Positions 24,845 through 35,708 of a stretch of DNA of 48,884 nucleotides are shown here, piece by piece (position 1 is the stretch's first letter; the number at the start of each line of letters is the position of its first letter). Origin of the DNA: Desulfobacteraceae bacterium (GTDB lineage: Bacteria; Desulfobacterota; Desulfobacteria; Desulfobacterales; JAABSP01). Both the position numbers and the translations under genes were made by a program. The stretch is from assembly GCA_011390345.1 (NCBI GenBank), contig JAABSP010000043.1, positions 1 through 48,884 of the forward strand, given 5' to 3'. Below the pieces are notes generated by a model. The model ran no database searches. It was given only the letters and a program-made list of their open reading frames with translations, and had not been told where the DNA came from.

Positions 24845-25416
24845 TTCTCCTCGACCTCCTCGGCCGCTTCGGTCTCCGCTTCAGCGTGGGGCTCATGGGA
24901 AAGGTCATCCTCCTCCTCTTCCAGATCGAGATCCGCGCCGGTCTTTTCCACAAGTGCCAGCTCCTCTGTGGAGAAGATCCGGTCGATGTCGAGCAGGATG
25001 ATGAACTTCTCCTCCTGTTTGCCGATCCCCTTGATGAAATCGGTGCGCCAGCGCATGCCGATTCTCGGGGGCGGTTCGATGTGCGCGGGGTCCAGTTCGA
25101 TCACCTCCTCCACCGAGTCGGCCAAAGCCCCCAATACAGTGGTCTCGCCGTCGATAAGGATCTCCATCACAACGATCCGGGTGTCCACGGTGTTCTTTAT
25201 CCTGGACAGGCCGAACTTGAGCCGGAGATCCACCACCGGAACCACTGTCCCCCGGACGTTGATGACCCCCCGCATGAACTCCGGGGCTCGGGGAACCCTG
25301 GTGATTGGGCTCAGATCCAGCACCTCCCGCACCTGGGAGACATCGAGGGCAAAGATCTCATCTCCCAGCCGAAAGGTCAGATACTGTGATGTCTCGGATA
25401 TTCCTGTCTCATTCAT
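24841..25416 (-). CDS. cheW: chemotaxis coupling protein with acidic C-terminal tail
   Basis: A 191-residue CheW that links receptors to CheA. The CheW fold runs from about residue 10 to 155 (YLTFRLGDEIFALDVSQVRE; FMRGVINVRGTVVPVVDLR with the conserved RG). The last 30 residues are nearly all Glu, Asp and Ala, an extension absent from E. coli CheW. Its role is unknown. The gene precedes cheR with a four-base overlap and follows the tandem MCP genes by 55 bases. Confidence 0.92.
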   Translation of the reverse strand: MNETGISETSQYLTFRLGDEIFALDVSQVREVLDLSPITRVPRAPEFMRGVINVRGTVVPVVDLRLKFGLSRIKNTVDTRIVVMEILIDGETTVLGALADSVEEVIELDPAHIEPPPRIGMRWRTDFIKGIGKQEEKFIILLDIDRIFSTEELALVEKTGADLDLEEEEDDLSHEPHAEAETEAAEEVEEK

Positions 25417-25471
25417 CTTCTCTCTCCTCTATGCCGTTCGCATTTGATGAAGAATCTTTTTGTCGATCGTG

Positions 25472-27991
25472 TTAGTATTTTTCGAATTCGTCATCGTTCA
25501 GATCTCCTTCATGCCCCTGGGCAAGCTCGATTGCAATGCCTCGAGAATTCCTGGCCGGTTTCGGATTTGACGGTTTCCGAACCGTTTTCTCTCCTGCTGT
25601 CGGGGCCGGGGAGGCGGTCTTTTCCCGATGTTTTCCCGGATCGGAAAGGCTCCGCACCCGGAAAAAGGAGATCGTATCCCGCAGTTGCTCGGACTGGGAG
25701 GAGAGGGTCTCGGCTGTGGAGGCCATCTGTTCGGCCGTGGACGCGTTCTGCTGGATCACCTGGTCAAGCTGGCCAATGGCCTTGTTGATCTGGTTGGCCC
25801 CCGCATTCTGCTCGTTGCTCGCGGCCGTGATCTCCTGCACCAGATCCGCAGTCTTCCGGATGTCGGGCACGAGCTGGTTCAGCATATTCCCGGCCTCTTC
25901 GGAGATGGAGACGCTCTCGGCCGAGAGCTTGCCGATCTGTCCTGCAGCCCGCTGGCTCCTTTCCGACAGCTTACGCACCTCGGAGGCCACCACCGCAAAT
26001 CCCTTGCCGTGCTCCCCGGCCCTGGCCGCCTCGATGGCCGCATTCAGCGCCAGCAGATCCGTCTGTCTCGCGATCTCCTCGATAATGTTGATCTTCTGCG
26101 CGATCTCCTTCATGGCCTTCACGGTCCGGGCAACGGCTTCCCCTCCTTTTTCCGCATCCTCAGCCGATTTCAGCGCAATCCCCTCGGTCTGCATAGCGTT
26201 GTCCGAGTTCTGGCGGATATTGGCCGCCATCTGCTGCATGGATGAGGATGCCTGCTCGGCAGATGCCGCCTGTTCCGAGGCCCCTTCGGACATGGCCTCC
26301 GCGGTCGCGCTCATCTCCTGGCTGCCGGATGCCACACTTTCGGCCGCATTCCGCACTTCGGCCACCACGGACTGGAGCCGGTTGACCATCTCCTCCAGCG
26401 CGTTCATCAGCACATCCCGGTCCGACCGGGGCTTTACCTGCACGGTCAGATTCCCGGCCGCCATCTCCAGGGCCACCTCCGTCACCTGGCGGGTCGCGTC
26501 GATGAGCGCGTTGAGATTCCCTTTGATGCTGTTGAAGTCCCCTTGGTATTCTCTGGTTATCCGTTCCGGGATCTCGCCTTTGGCCACCGCGTCGATGCAT
26601 GCGGCCGTGACCCGGATCGGGTCCGCAAAGGCTTCGATGAGGCGATTGATGCCCTCTACCAGATTCCGCCACCCGCCGGAATAGCCGGCCGCGTTTCCCC
26701 GGACTTCGAGACGCCCCTCCTGAACCGATCGGATCAGCCCGTCGATTTCGGTCAGGATCACCTCATTCAGGCGGCGCACCATCTCCTGGAGCGCGACCAT
26801 GAGCTGATCCTCGGCCGATCTCGGCTTCACCTCGGCCGACAGGTTCCCGGCCGCTATCTCCCTTGCGGTGTGGGTGATCTCATTCATCGCGTCGATGAGC
26901 CGGTTAAGGTTCTCCTTCAGACGGTTGAAATCCCCATGGTATTCGTCGGTGATCCGCTCCGGAACCCGGCCCTCTGCGATCTTCTCCAGGGTGGCCGCAG
27001 CCGTCTTGAAGGGGATGACAAACGCGTCGATGAGCCGGTTGGTGGAGGTGATCAGCTCGGCCCATTGGCCGGAGGAGTTCTCTGTATGCCCCCGGACCTC
27101 CAGGCGCCCCTCCCGGATCGCGCCGGTCAGATCATCCATCTCCGAAAGCACCCGGTTGATGCTCTCCTTCATCTCGGAAAAGGCCCTGGCCAGATCCCCG
27201 ATCTCATCCTTTTGCTCTGTTGGAAGATCTCCGCTCAGGTCTCCGCCCGAGATCCGGGTCGCGGTCTGTACTATTCCGGAAAGGGGCCGGTTTATGGATC
27301 GGGTGATGGAGATCGCGATGAAGAGCGCTGCGCCTGCTCCGATCAGGGTGAAGATGACCGCCCAAAGGATGGCACTTTTCCGTGTATCGTCAAAGATTTG
27401 ATCTGCGGCATGGCTCTCCTGAATCAGGGCGTTCACCAATTGATTCAATGGCTCTATTACTTCGTCCCGGGTTCGATCGATTCTTTCGTCGATTTCCTGA
27501 ATCCTTGTCATATTTCCGGCGTTTTCCCTGCCTTCCAGGGAACCGATGGCCGGGGCATCGGAATACCGATTTCCGGCAGATTCTACTCTTTCGAGGAGCG
27601 GGAGCATCTCCTCTTCAAAGAGATCGAGGTATCTGTCGTACCGGGCTGCAAAGACCTCGGCCCATCCCTGTTCAGCTTCGGTATCCGCAAGCTGCCGAGC
27701 CCTGGAGATATCCTGCGCGGCCGCGGCTTTGGCCGCGGCAAATTCCTGCCGGCTCTCCTCCAGATTCCGGTTGATCACCGCATCCGCGACCACGGCATAG
27801 ACCCCATCCAGTCGTCTGGCGATCTCCTGAATCGCGATGGCATCCTCGGCCCGCTTTGCGCCCTTGTCCTGGAGATCGGCAAGGGTATTCATTCTCAGGA
27901 TCTGAAAGAGGGCCACTCCGCCGAGAATGGCCACGACGATGACAAAGCCGGCCATCAGCCTCGGTCCGATGCGGATATCGGCGATCTTCAT
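25472..27991 (-). CDS. methyl-accepting chemotaxis protein with two HAMP-like modules after the HAMP domain
   Basis: An 839-residue chemoreceptor. It has membrane segments at about 11-32 and 207-229, a predominantly helical periplasmic four-helix-bundle-type sensor of about 170 residues, a HAMP (230-283), then two reiterated units starting at GRLEVRG (295 and 426), each containing G-x-W, (L/I)IDAF or LIEAF and a GDFN-x-(I/L)K-x-NLN block. These look like poly-HAMP repeats. The signalling domain has the hairpin [20 protein letters not shown]. The tail ends DDEFEKY. AGGAG precedes the ATG. The ligand is unknown. Confidence 0.93.
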   Translation of the reverse strand: MKIADIRIGPRLMAGFVIVVAILGGVALFQILRMNTLADLQDKGAKRAEDAIAIQEIARRLDGVYAVVADAVINRNLEESRQEFAAAKAAAAQDISRARQLADTEAEQGWAEVFAARYDRYLDLFEEEMLPLLERVESAGNRYSDAPAIGSLEGRENAGNMTRIQEIDERIDRTRDEVIEPLNQLVNALIQESHAADQIFDDTRKSAILWAVIFTLIGAGAALFIAISITRSINRPLSGIVQTATRISGGDLSGDLPTEQKDEIGDLARAFSEMKESINRVLSEMDDLTGAIREGRLEVRGHTENSSGQWAELITSTNRLIDAFVIPFKTAAATLEKIAEGRVPERITDEYHGDFNRLKENLNRLIDAMNEITHTAREIAAGNLSAEVKPRSAEDQLMVALQEMVRRLNEVILTEIDGLIRSVQEGRLEVRGNAAGYSGGWRNLVEGINRLIEAFADPIRVTAACIDAVAKGEIPERITREYQGDFNSIKGNLNALIDATRQVTEVALEMAAGNLTVQVKPRSDRDVLMNALEEMVNRLQSVVAEVRNAAESVASGSQEMSATAEAMSEGASEQAASAEQASSSMQQMAANIRQNSDNAMQTEGIALKSAEDAEKGGEAVARTVKAMKEIAQKINIIEEIARQTDLLALNAAIEAARAGEHGKGFAVVASEVRKLSERSQRAAGQIGKLSAESVSISEEAGNMLNQLVPDIRKTADLVQEITAASNEQNAGANQINKAIGQLDQVIQQNASTAEQMASTAETLSSQSEQLRDTISFFRVRSLSDPGKHREKTASPAPTAGEKTVRKPSNPKPARNSRGIAIELAQGHEGDLNDDEFEKY

Positions 27992-28052
27992 GGTACATCT
28001 CCTGTTTGTTAATAGTAATAATGAATATCTGGAAAAAAGTCAAAAGACAATT

Positions 28053-30557
28053 TCAATAGTTCTCGAAAGCATCATCATCTTCGGGATTCTCATCCGGCTC
28101 CAGTGTCAGCGGAACCCTCTGGGAGGGCGTTGGATTCCGCTTTCGATCCGCTCTCTCCTCTCCGATGTGCGAAGATCTTTTCTCCTGCACACGCCGGCCC
28201 TGTTGCAGGGGGCGGGGCAGGGTGAAGAAGGCCGCAGTGCGCTGAAGGGTTTCCCCATATCCGGCCAGTTGTTCGGCCGTGGCAGCAATCTCTTCGGCCA
28301 CTGATGCGTTCTGCTGAATGACTTGGTCGAGCTGCTGCATGGCTGAATTGATCTGATCCGCGCCCGAGTTCTGCTCACTGCTGGCCGCAGAGATCTCCTG
28401 CACCAGATCCGCGGTCTTCCGGATATCGGGCACGAGCTGGGCCAGCCTTTCACCGGCCTTTTCCGCGACTTCCACACTCGATCCGGAAACGCGGCCGATC
28501 TCGGCCGCGGCCTTCTGGCTCCTTTCGGCCAGCTTTCGGACCTCCGAGGCCACCACCGCAAATCCGCGCCCCCCCTCTCCGGCCCGTGCCGCTTCGATGG
28601 CCGCATTCAGCGCCAGCAGATCGGTCTGCCTTGCGATATCTTCGATGATGGTGATCTTCTTCGCGATCTTTTTCATGGCCGAGACCGTATCGGCCACCGC
28701 ATCTCCGCTGGAGAGGGCATCCTCTGCGGAGCGGATCGCGATTTTTTCGGTCTGTTCGGCATTCTCCGCATTCTGGCGGATGTTTACCGCCATCTGTTCC
28801 ATAGAGGCCGTGGCCTCCTCTGCTGAAGCGGCCTGTTCCGATGATCCCTGGGACATCTCCTGGGCGCTGGAACTGAGCTGCCCGCTGGCCGAACCTATCC
28901 GGTTCGACAGATCCTGCAGCTCCTGAACAAAGCGGGCAAGGTTGTCGATCAGGGTGTTTAGGCTGACCTTGATCTCGTTGAAGTCGCCTTTGTAATCGTC
29001 CTGCATCGGCTCCGGGATTTTCCCGGCCGCGATTCTTTGCAGATAGTCGGAAGTGGTGGCAATGGGCCCGGTAAATGCATCCACAAGACCGTTGACGCCG
29101 GCCATCAGGATTTCCCACTGGCCCTGGAAGAGTGCAGTCTGCCCCCGGACATCGAGCCGCCCCTCCCGGACCCCCTCCACCAGCCCCCGGATCTCCTCCA
29201 TAAACGTTCGGACCGTCTCCTGAACCATCCGAAAGCCGTCTGCGACCTGCCCCATCTCGTCTTTTCGATGGATGTCGATATTTTGATCGAGTTCTCCTTT
29301 GACCATATCGCCCGAGACCCGGAGCAGTCCACGCATGGGCCGAACAATGGCCATGGTGATGAGGACGGCAAAGAGGATTCCGGCCATCACGGCCGCAATT
29401 CCCACCCTCACTGCAAGGTTCGACAGAAAGCCGGCCTGTTCTGCGGCCGACCGGACCCTGGCATCGGCATCTGCCATCGCATCCGCGTGTAGTCGTTCCA
29501 CAGCCGGTTCGATCTGGTGAACCGCATTCCGCATGATATCGGTCCGCTCCCGGATGATTTCATCTTCTCCTGCCAGCGCGTCAAAGGCTTTTCGATATGC
29601 AATGAGCTGGGCTTGGATCCTCTCCCGATATCGGGGGAGGATGTTCGATTGTTCCACGGCTTTTTCGATATTGGCGATGGATTGGTGGGTCATTTGCACA
29701 TATTTTTCATCCCCACGCAGCAGGTAATCCTTCTCATCCCTTCGGAGCTGGAGGGCCAGGGCTTTGATCTCGGGAACATAGATCCCCTCCAGGGCGGTTC
29801 GGATAGCGTCGGCTGCCGGTATGGCGTCGGCCGCGCCGGTCAGATCGATAGAGGTGCTTTGATCCGCGGCAAATGCCCTGCTATATCCGGCAAGAGCCCC
29901 TGCGATCCGCTCTCTTGCGGATGCGTCGATCTCCGATGTCTCCACCTTTCTTTCAAACCCATCGATGGCCTTTTGGAGTTCAGCAAGCTCGGAAAGGGAA
30001 GGAGTTAACCGATATTCCAGACCCTGGAGCCGCATCCTCTGATAGGCCAGATAGAGTTCTCCAACGCTCAACCCATCGGCATCGGCCAGCAGTTCGTGAA
30101 CCGCGTTTCGAAAGGCCCCCTGAAGGCCGCTGTTGTGATCCAGCCCCCGCTGCTCCCAGGCTTCAGCCACTGCATTGAAATTCTTCAGATAGGTTTCGGC
30201 ATGTCCGATAATCGCCTCGGCCGAGGCCGCCATCTTCCCGTCACCGGTATCATGTGCCAGGGCTGCAATGGTCTTTGCCGATTTCTTCAGCGCGGCCGTA
30301 TGCTCGGCTGCCTGCTTTGCATATTTCTTCTCCTTGCGTAGCAGAAAATCCTTTTCGCTCCGGCGGGCCTGAAGCATAAAGGTCTGCACATCGGCCGCGT
30401 GATTGGCAATGGCGATCTGATGGTCCATCAGATCCTGAAATTCGGTGATGGTCGTCTCCACGGCATTGCGATAGATGAGGATCACGCCGCACAGCAGAAG
30501 GAGAACAATACCGAATCCCAACAGCAGCTTCGTTCGGATCTTCAGGTTTTTCAGCAT
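28053..30557 (-). CDS. methyl-accepting chemotaxis protein with HBM-type sensor
   Basis: An 834-residue receptor. The periplasmic part (about 31-385) has two matching helical modules marked by [10 protein letters not shown] (65-74) and [10 protein letters not shown] (272-281), the signature of the helical bimodular (HBM) sensor as I recall it from McpS-type receptors that bind organic acids. The second membrane segment is at about 385-405, then HAMP, one GRLDVRG unit (466) and a signalling domain with the hairpin [20 protein letters not shown]. The tail is DDAFENY. AAGGAG lies 8 bases before the ATG. The ligand class (small carboxylates) is inferred from the sensor family only. Confidence 0.92.
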   Translation of the reverse strand: MLKNLKIRTKLLLGFGIVLLLLCGVILIYRNAVETTITEFQDLMDHQIAIANHAADVQTFMLQARRSEKDFLLRKEKKYAKQAAEHTAALKKSAKTIAALAHDTGDGKMAASAEAIIGHAETYLKNFNAVAEAWEQRGLDHNSGLQGAFRNAVHELLADADGLSVGELYLAYQRMRLQGLEYRLTPSLSELAELQKAIDGFERKVETSEIDASARERIAGALAGYSRAFAADQSTSIDLTGAADAIPAADAIRTALEGIYVPEIKALALQLRRDEKDYLLRGDEKYVQMTHQSIANIEKAVEQSNILPRYRERIQAQLIAYRKAFDALAGEDEIIRERTDIMRNAVHQIEPAVERLHADAMADADARVRSAAEQAGFLSNLAVRVGIAAVMAGILFAVLITMAIVRPMRGLLRVSGDMVKGELDQNIDIHRKDEMGQVADGFRMVQETVRTFMEEIRGLVEGVREGRLDVRGQTALFQGQWEILMAGVNGLVDAFTGPIATTSDYLQRIAAGKIPEPMQDDYKGDFNEIKVSLNTLIDNLARFVQELQDLSNRIGSASGQLSSSAQEMSQGSSEQAASAEEATASMEQMAVNIRQNAENAEQTEKIAIRSAEDALSSGDAVADTVSAMKKIAKKITIIEDIARQTDLLALNAAIEAARAGEGGRGFAVVASEVRKLAERSQKAAAEIGRVSGSSVEVAEKAGERLAQLVPDIRKTADLVQEISAASSEQNSGADQINSAMQQLDQVIQQNASVAEEIAATAEQLAGYGETLQRTAAFFTLPRPLQQGRRVQEKRSSHIGEERADRKRNPTPSQRVPLTLEPDENPEDDDAFENY

Positions 30558-30603
30558 TATGGATCTCCTTGTTTGAGAATGGCTCTGGTTCTTGGATCAG
30601 GGA

Positions 30604-30768
30604 TCAATATTTCTCGAACATCTCATCATCCGGATCGAGTTTTTTCCGGGAATCCCCCAGTTTCAGCCGATATCCTTTGAGCTGTTTTGAAAGTTTGCTT
30701 ATCGGTTTCGGCTCTTTTCCATCATTTTTTATTTCCCTCCCGGTTTTTCGGCCGGCCCGCTCGGGGTT
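30604..30768 (-). pseudogene. remnant C-terminal tail of a lost chemoreceptor
   Basis: In the 222-base gap between two MCP genes, one reading frame encodes 54 residues that look like an MCP C-terminal linker and tail: a basic stretch followed by KKLDPDDEMFEKY and TGA at 30606-30604. The ending is the acidic-F-E-K-Y tail of the neighbouring receptors. The frame is closed upstream by a stop at about 30771 and has no start codon, so it is not translatable as a gene. It is best read as the scar of an MCP deletion or recombination in the tandem array. Confidence 0.65.
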
Positions 30769-30779
30769 TCACATCTAAA

Positions 30780-33374
30780 TCAGTAGGGGACGAACTCATC
30801 CCCCTCTTCTTCCACCAGTTCGATGCCGAAGCCATCTGTCTTCTGATCGGTATCTGCTTTGGCCGATGATTGCCCTTTCGATTCCCTTTTGGAGCCCTTT
30901 TTTCCGGTTCGTAAAGGTCGTTTCCCCTCTTCTGCGCCGCGGCTTTTTCGACCGGTTCCGTAGCGCGAGGCTGCGGCCTCTGAGATCCTGAAGAAGCCCG
31001 CGGTCTTCTTCAGGGTATCCCCCTGGTCATCGAGCTGTTCGGCTGTGGCCGCAACCTCCTCGGCCAGAGCGGAGTTCTGCTGGATCACCTGGTCGAGCTG
31101 CTGCATGGCCGAGTTAATCTGATCCGCGCCCGAGTTCTGCTCGTTACTCGCGGCCGAGATCTCCTGCACGAGCTGGGTGGTACTCCGGATGTCCGGGACC
31201 AGCCGGGCCAGCATATCCCCGCCCTTCTCGGAGATTTCAACACTCTTGGATGAGAGGGTGCTGATCGATACAGCCGCCTTCTGGCTCCGCTCTGCCAGTT
31301 TCCGAACTTCAGAGGCCACCACCGCAAAGCCTCTGCCGGTATCTCCGGCTCTTGCGGCTTCGATCGCGGCATTGAGCGCAAGCAGATCGGTCTGCCGCGC
31401 GATCTCTTCAATGATGCTGATCTTTTCCGCGATCTCCTTCATGGCCCTTACGGTCTCCGAGACGGCTCTGCCGCTCTCTTCGGCATCTTCCGCGGCCTTG
31501 ACCGCGATCTGCTCGGTCTGAGAGGCATTGTCCGCGTTCTGGCGGATATTGGCCGACATCTGCTCCATAGAGGCAGTGGCCTCTTCCGCGGACGCGGCCT
31601 GCTCCGATGATCCCTGGGACATCTCCTCCGCGCTGGTGCGAAGCTGGGCGCTCGCGGCCACCACCCGGTCCGTGGCATCCTGGAGATCAAGGGTGAAGAG
31701 GGTCAGGTTTTCGATCATGGTGTTGAGGTTGTCCCGGATGCGGTTGAAATCCCCCCGGTACTCATCGGTGATTTTATCAGGAATATCGCCCCCCGCGATC
31801 CGGTCGATGCAGCCGGCCGCCATATGGAAGGGAGCGACAAAGGCATCCACCACTTCATTGATCCCCTTGACCAGCTCCTGCCAGTCCCCCTGGAAGGGCG
31901 CGGGATCGCCCCGCTGGTCCAGTCGGCCGTCCCGGATCGACCGGATCAACCCGTTGGTCTCGGCCAGGACCCGGTTCATGTTCCGGATCAGGGTGTTCAG
32001 ATTCTCCCGGATGCGGTCGAAATCTCCCTCATAGGTCTCGGTGATCTCGGCTGGGATCTCCCCTTTTGCGATCCGATCGATGTTTTCCGCGGTCATGTTC
32101 AGGGGGGCCGCATACGCGTCCGCAAGGGCATTGACCCCGGAGACGAGCTGTTGCCATGCCCCGGGAAAGTTGTCGGGATTGCCCCGGGTGTCAAGCCTGC
32201 CCTGACGGATGGCCTCCACAAGGATGTTGGTCTCGTCGATGACATTTCCGATCCGGGATTTCATCCCCCGGAAGGCCTCGGCCAGATCCCCGATCTCATC
32301 CTCTTGACGGATCTCGATCTCCCTATCCAGATCCCCCTGAGCCACGCCGTCAGCAATGCCGACGATCTTGGCAATGGGTTGGCTGATGCTTCTGGCCACA
32401 AAGAAAGCAAAAACGGCAACCACAAGCGCGATGATGCCGGCGATGATGAGAATCAGCCAGATGAGCCCCCGGATCGGCTCTCGAACCTCTGTCCTGTCGA
32501 TCTCTGCCAGAAGCGCCCAGGTGATCTCATCGGAGATCTTCACCGGCGTATAGGCCGACAGCACAGGATTGCCGTTGTAGTCGATGATGATAGCCTCTCC
32601 GGTCTCTCCTGAAAAAGCCGCCTCTGTCGCCTCTGTCTTGACGCTTCCCTTGCTGGGGTTGGCAAAGGAGGCTTTGACCGTATGATTTACCCTGTCCAGA
32701 TAGGAGTCGGATCGCATGAGCCGATCCGGGCCCACCAGATAGGTCTCTCCGCTCTCTCCCATGCCTGAGCGCTCCTGCATGATCTCGTTGATGGATTCGA
32801 GGGAGAGCTGAAGCACAACAACCGTCTCCACGGCTCCGGCATCGTTTATGACCGGCTGGGTGATGAACATGGCCGGCTCTCCGTTGCTCGGGGCATAGGG
32901 CGCGAAGTCGGCAATGCCAAATCGCCGGGTCCGCAGAACCCCGCGGGCCAGGTCGCCGAGGCTTGTGTCCGAATACCGCCCCTCCACGATGTTGGTGTTG
33001 TAGTCATCCTCATGGAGCACCGTGAAATAGATTCTCCCCTCGGGGGAGATCAGAAAGAGATCATAGTAGTGATACTGGCGGATATAGTTTTCAAAATAGG
33101 ATTCCAGGGTTTCGGCCCCGGTCTCCGTTCCCTGGAGGAGCCTTACGTTGTCGGCCAGCACCGAGATATCGCCTTTGCGCTCGTCAAAGAAGCGCTGGAG
33201 CTGGTTTTTTTTGATGTCCCGGACGCTTTCGAGCTGGTTGAAGGATTGTTCCATCATCGCTTCTGATGTGAGCCAGGCGATGATGATACCGATTATGGCA
33301 AGGGGCAGGAGGCCGACGGCCAGGAAAAGGCCGATCAGCTTGGGCTTCATTTGAATGTCTCGATATCGTTTCAT
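30780..33374 (-). CDS. methyl-accepting chemotaxis protein with dCache-type sensor and two HAMP-like modules
   Basis: An 864-residue receptor. Membrane segment at about 12-34, then a periplasmic sensor of about 265 residues with the dCache pattern ([63 protein letters not shown]). The second membrane segment is at 303-325, HAMP 326-380, two reiterated units starting GRLDTRG (392) and GRLDQRG (483), then a signalling domain with the hairpin [20 protein letters not shown]. The tail is GDEFVPY, a variant of its neighbours' tails. dCache domains often bind amino acids, but no specific ligand can be named. Confidence 0.93.
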   Translation of the reverse strand: MKRYRDIQMKPKLIGLFLAVGLLPLAIIGIIIAWLTSEAMMEQSFNQLESVRDIKKNQLQRFFDERKGDISVLADNVRLLQGTETGAETLESYFENYIRQYHYYDLFLISPEGRIYFTVLHEDDYNTNIVEGRYSDTSLGDLARGVLRTRRFGIADFAPYAPSNGEPAMFITQPVINDAGAVETVVVLQLSLESINEIMQERSGMGESGETYLVGPDRLMRSDSYLDRVNHTVKASFANPSKGSVKTEATEAAFSGETGEAIIIDYNGNPVLSAYTPVKISDEITWALLAEIDRTEVREPIRGLIWLILIIAGIIALVVAVFAFFVARSISQPIAKIVGIADGVAQGDLDREIEIRQEDEIGDLAEAFRGMKSRIGNVIDETNILVEAIRQGRLDTRGNPDNFPGAWQQLVSGVNALADAYAAPLNMTAENIDRIAKGEIPAEITETYEGDFDRIRENLNTLIRNMNRVLAETNGLIRSIRDGRLDQRGDPAPFQGDWQELVKGINEVVDAFVAPFHMAAGCIDRIAGGDIPDKITDEYRGDFNRIRDNLNTMIENLTLFTLDLQDATDRVVAASAQLRTSAEEMSQGSSEQAASAEEATASMEQMSANIRQNADNASQTEQIAVKAAEDAEESGRAVSETVRAMKEIAEKISIIEEIARQTDLLALNAAIEAARAGDTGRGFAVVASEVRKLAERSQKAAVSISTLSSKSVEISEKGGDMLARLVPDIRSTTQLVQEISAASNEQNSGADQINSAMQQLDQVIQQNSALAEEVAATAEQLDDQGDTLKKTAGFFRISEAAASRYGTGRKSRGAEEGKRPLRTGKKGSKRESKGQSSAKADTDQKTDGFGIELVEEEGDEFVPY

Positions 33375-33403
33375 CGTCTGTTTTCTCCTATTGGATTTTG
33401 AAT

Positions 33404-35377
33404 TTATTCGGTTTTCTCTCTGCGCCGGTCTCCCTCCACGGTCTCCAGAATCTGATGCAGATCTATGATCAGGGCTACGCTTCCGTCTCCTAAAATGGTG
33501 GCCCCGGAGATTCCCCGGATCTCCTTGTAGAGTTTTCCGATGGGCTTGATCACGGTCTGGTGCTGGCCTACCACCTCATCCAGGCCGAAGCCGATGGTCT
33601 CCCCCTTGAGTTTGGAGACCACCACCCGTTCGATGGGCGGCGGCGGACTTTCGGAATGGAAGATCCGGCGAAGGTTGATGTAGAGGATTCGGCTGCCCCG
33701 GTAGTCCATCATGCCCCGATCTTCGGAGCGGTCCGCACTCTTTCGATCCATCTCCACGCACTCCTCCACCGCAGAGAGGGGAAGAATATAGTCCTCGTCA
33801 CCGATCCGCACCAGCAGGCCGTCGATGATGGCCAGTGTCAGGGGGAGCTTCAGTGTGACGGTCGTCCCTTTTCCGAGCTTGCTGGCAATATGAACCGTCC
33901 CCTGAAGGGTTTCGATGCGGCGTTTGACCACATCCATCCCCACCCCCCGGCCCGACACATCCGAGAGTCTCTTTGCCGTGGAGAAGCCCGGAATAAAGAG
34001 CAGGTTGTAGATCTCATCATCCTCCAGGAGCAAATCCGGGGGGATCAGGTTTCTTTCCACTGCACATTTCCGGATTTTTTCAGGATCGATTCCCGCACCA
34101 TCCCCGGAGATCCGGATCAGCACGCTGGTCCCGGCATGTTCGGCCGAAAGGCGAATTGTCCCCTGCCGCGGCTTTCCCAGCCGTTCCCGCGCATCGGGCG
34201 GCTCGATGCCGTGATCGATGGCATTCCGGATAATATGGATCAGCGGGTCCCCGAGCTGCTCGATCACGGTCTTGTCCAGCTCGGTCTCTCCGCCCTCGGT
34301 CTCCATCCGCACGTCCTTGTCCAGTTCCTTGGAGAGATCCCGCACCAGCCGCTGATATCGCTGAAAGGTGCTCCCGATGGGGATCATCCGGATGCTCATG
34401 GTGACATCCCGCAGAGACCCGGTGAGCCGCTCCACTGATTCGGAAATGGAGACCAGCTCCGCATCCGCAGCCCCGCCTGCCTTGCGGCTCAGATTGGCCT
34501 GCACCGTCACCAGCTCCCCCACCAGATCCACCAGGGTGTCGAGCTTCTCGGCCGGCACCCGGATGCTCGATCGGTTCTCCTTTACCAGCGTCTCTTTTCC
34601 TTGATGGTCGGATTTTGATGTGCCGGTCTGCCCGGCTTCGGCCCCATTTTCCGGAGCCCGGACAAGGGGCTCATCGGTCTTTTCATCGTCTGAAACCCGG
34701 ATTTTCAGATCACAGGCGTCAGCGGCAAAAATAAAGACATCCTGAATGGCATTCTTGCCCTGATCGGTTCTGAGGCGGATCTGCCATCGGAGATAGCAGC
34801 CTTCCGGGTCCATGGAATCGAGCCGCGGAATTTCCTGCAGATCCGGCAGAATCCGGCATTCTCCCAATCCCCGCAGCTCATTCAGCAGCAGAATAGGGTT
34901 GGAGCCGGTGGCAAAGAAGGTTCGATAGGGGGCGAAATCAATGGTGTAAAGAGTGAGAGTTCCTCTGGGATGCTCTTCGGTAATGGCCGGTTCGGATATC
35001 GATCCTGATTGGATCGACTGGGAAATGGTCTTGAAGCGGGTCATCAGATCGGCCACCTGAATCCCATCCACCGGCTCCTCCCCCACCATGCGCCGGATCA
35101 CGTCGATCGCGGAAAGAGAGTGATCCACAAGGGCTTTGGTGACGCCGATCCTTCCGTCCCGGACCGATTCATATACGGTTTCGATCTCATGGGTGAAACC
35201 CGCTACATCCTCGAAGCCGAACATGGCTCCCGATCCCTTGATGGTATGAAGAGCCCGGAAGATCCGGTGAATCAGCTCCTGATCCTCGGGATTTCCCTCC
35301 AGCTCCAGCAGAAGACCCTCCAGCTCTCCGACCAGCTCAAAGGCCTCCTCCTGATAGGCCGCCTTATGTGTCTCCAT
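33404..35377 (-). CDS. cheA: chemotaxis histidine kinase
   Basis: A 657-residue kinase at the core of the chemosensory array. Hpt domain (1-110) with phospho-His44 ([15 protein letters not shown]), a linker with a small domain around 140-245, dimerisation helices (about 270-340), HATPase with [12 protein letters not shown] (N-box) and [10 protein letters not shown] (G2), and a C-terminal CheW-like domain. In the G1 box the residues are [10 protein letters not shown] instead of the usual D-D-G-A-G, so the conserved first Asp is Gly. AAGGAG lies before the ATG. No separate P2 CheY-binding domain was clearly recognised. Confidence 0.94.
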   Translation of the reverse strand: METHKAAYQEEAFELVGELEGLLLELEGNPEDQELIHRIFRALHTIKGSGAMFGFEDVAGFTHEIETVYESVRDGRIGVTKALVDHSLSAIDVIRRMVGEEPVDGIQVADLMTRFKTISQSIQSGSISEPAITEEHPRGTLTLYTIDFAPYRTFFATGSNPILLLNELRGLGECRILPDLQEIPRLDSMDPEGCYLRWQIRLRTDQGKNAIQDVFIFAADACDLKIRVSDDEKTDEPLVRAPENGAEAGQTGTSKSDHQGKETLVKENRSSIRVPAEKLDTLVDLVGELVTVQANLSRKAGGAADAELVSISESVERLTGSLRDVTMSIRMIPIGSTFQRYQRLVRDLSKELDKDVRMETEGGETELDKTVIEQLGDPLIHIIRNAIDHGIEPPDARERLGKPRQGTIRLSAEHAGTSVLIRISGDGAGIDPEKIRKCAVERNLIPPDLLLEDDEIYNLLFIPGFSTAKRLSDVSGRGVGMDVVKRRIETLQGTVHIASKLGKGTTVTLKLPLTLAIIDGLLVRIGDEDYILPLSAVEECVEMDRKSADRSEDRGMMDYRGSRILYINLRRIFHSESPPPPIERVVVSKLKGETIGFGLDEVVGQHQTVIKPIGKLYKEIRGISGATILGDGSVALIIDLHQILETVEGDRRREKTE

Positions 35378-35405
35378 GAAATCTCCTTTGTCGGCAGGTA
35401 TGGTT

Positions 35406-35708
35406 TTAGATTCCCAAGACCTCCGATGGGTTCAGACCGATTCCCTCGATGGCATTGATGACGGCATCAGATGTCGATGAGACGGTATAGTTCTTGCCGG
35501 TCTGTTCCGCGGTGAGCTTCGCGGAGCAGAGGAGTTGAACCCCGGACGCGTCGCACTCTTCCACCCGGGTCAGGTCAAGTTCGATGGGTTGGTTTTCGCT
35601 GAAACTCTCCAGAAGCCTCATCCGAAGATCCGCCACTTCGTAGATGGTTAGTTCCCCCTCAATGGTCAATTGAATGCCATTGGCTGAGGTTGTTTGGGTC
35701 ACGTTCAT
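35406..35708 (-). CDS. STAS-domain protein
   Basis: A 100-residue STAS (anti-sigma-factor-antagonist-like) protein. The pattern [40 protein letters not shown] (Ser after DA corresponds to the usual phosphorylatable serine) is clear. The ATG at 35708 with GAGGA upstream is the best start and overlaps the upstream MCP gene by 50 bases. A frame open to 35849 is unlikely to be used. STAS proteins encoded between MCP and CheA are found in several alternative chemosensory operons, perhaps as a phospho-sink or coupling partner. The kinase acting on it is not identified. Confidence 0.82.
   Translation of the reverse strand: MNVTQTTSANGIQLTIEGELTIYEVADLRMRLLESFSENQPIELDLTRVEECDASGVQLLCSAKLTAEQTGKNYTVSSTSDAVINAIEGIGLNPSEVLGI

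Noticed and set aside
25536-26684. 382-codon plus-strand frame opposite an MCP
   Set aside because: It mirrors the MCP signalling domain; no independent domain was recognised.
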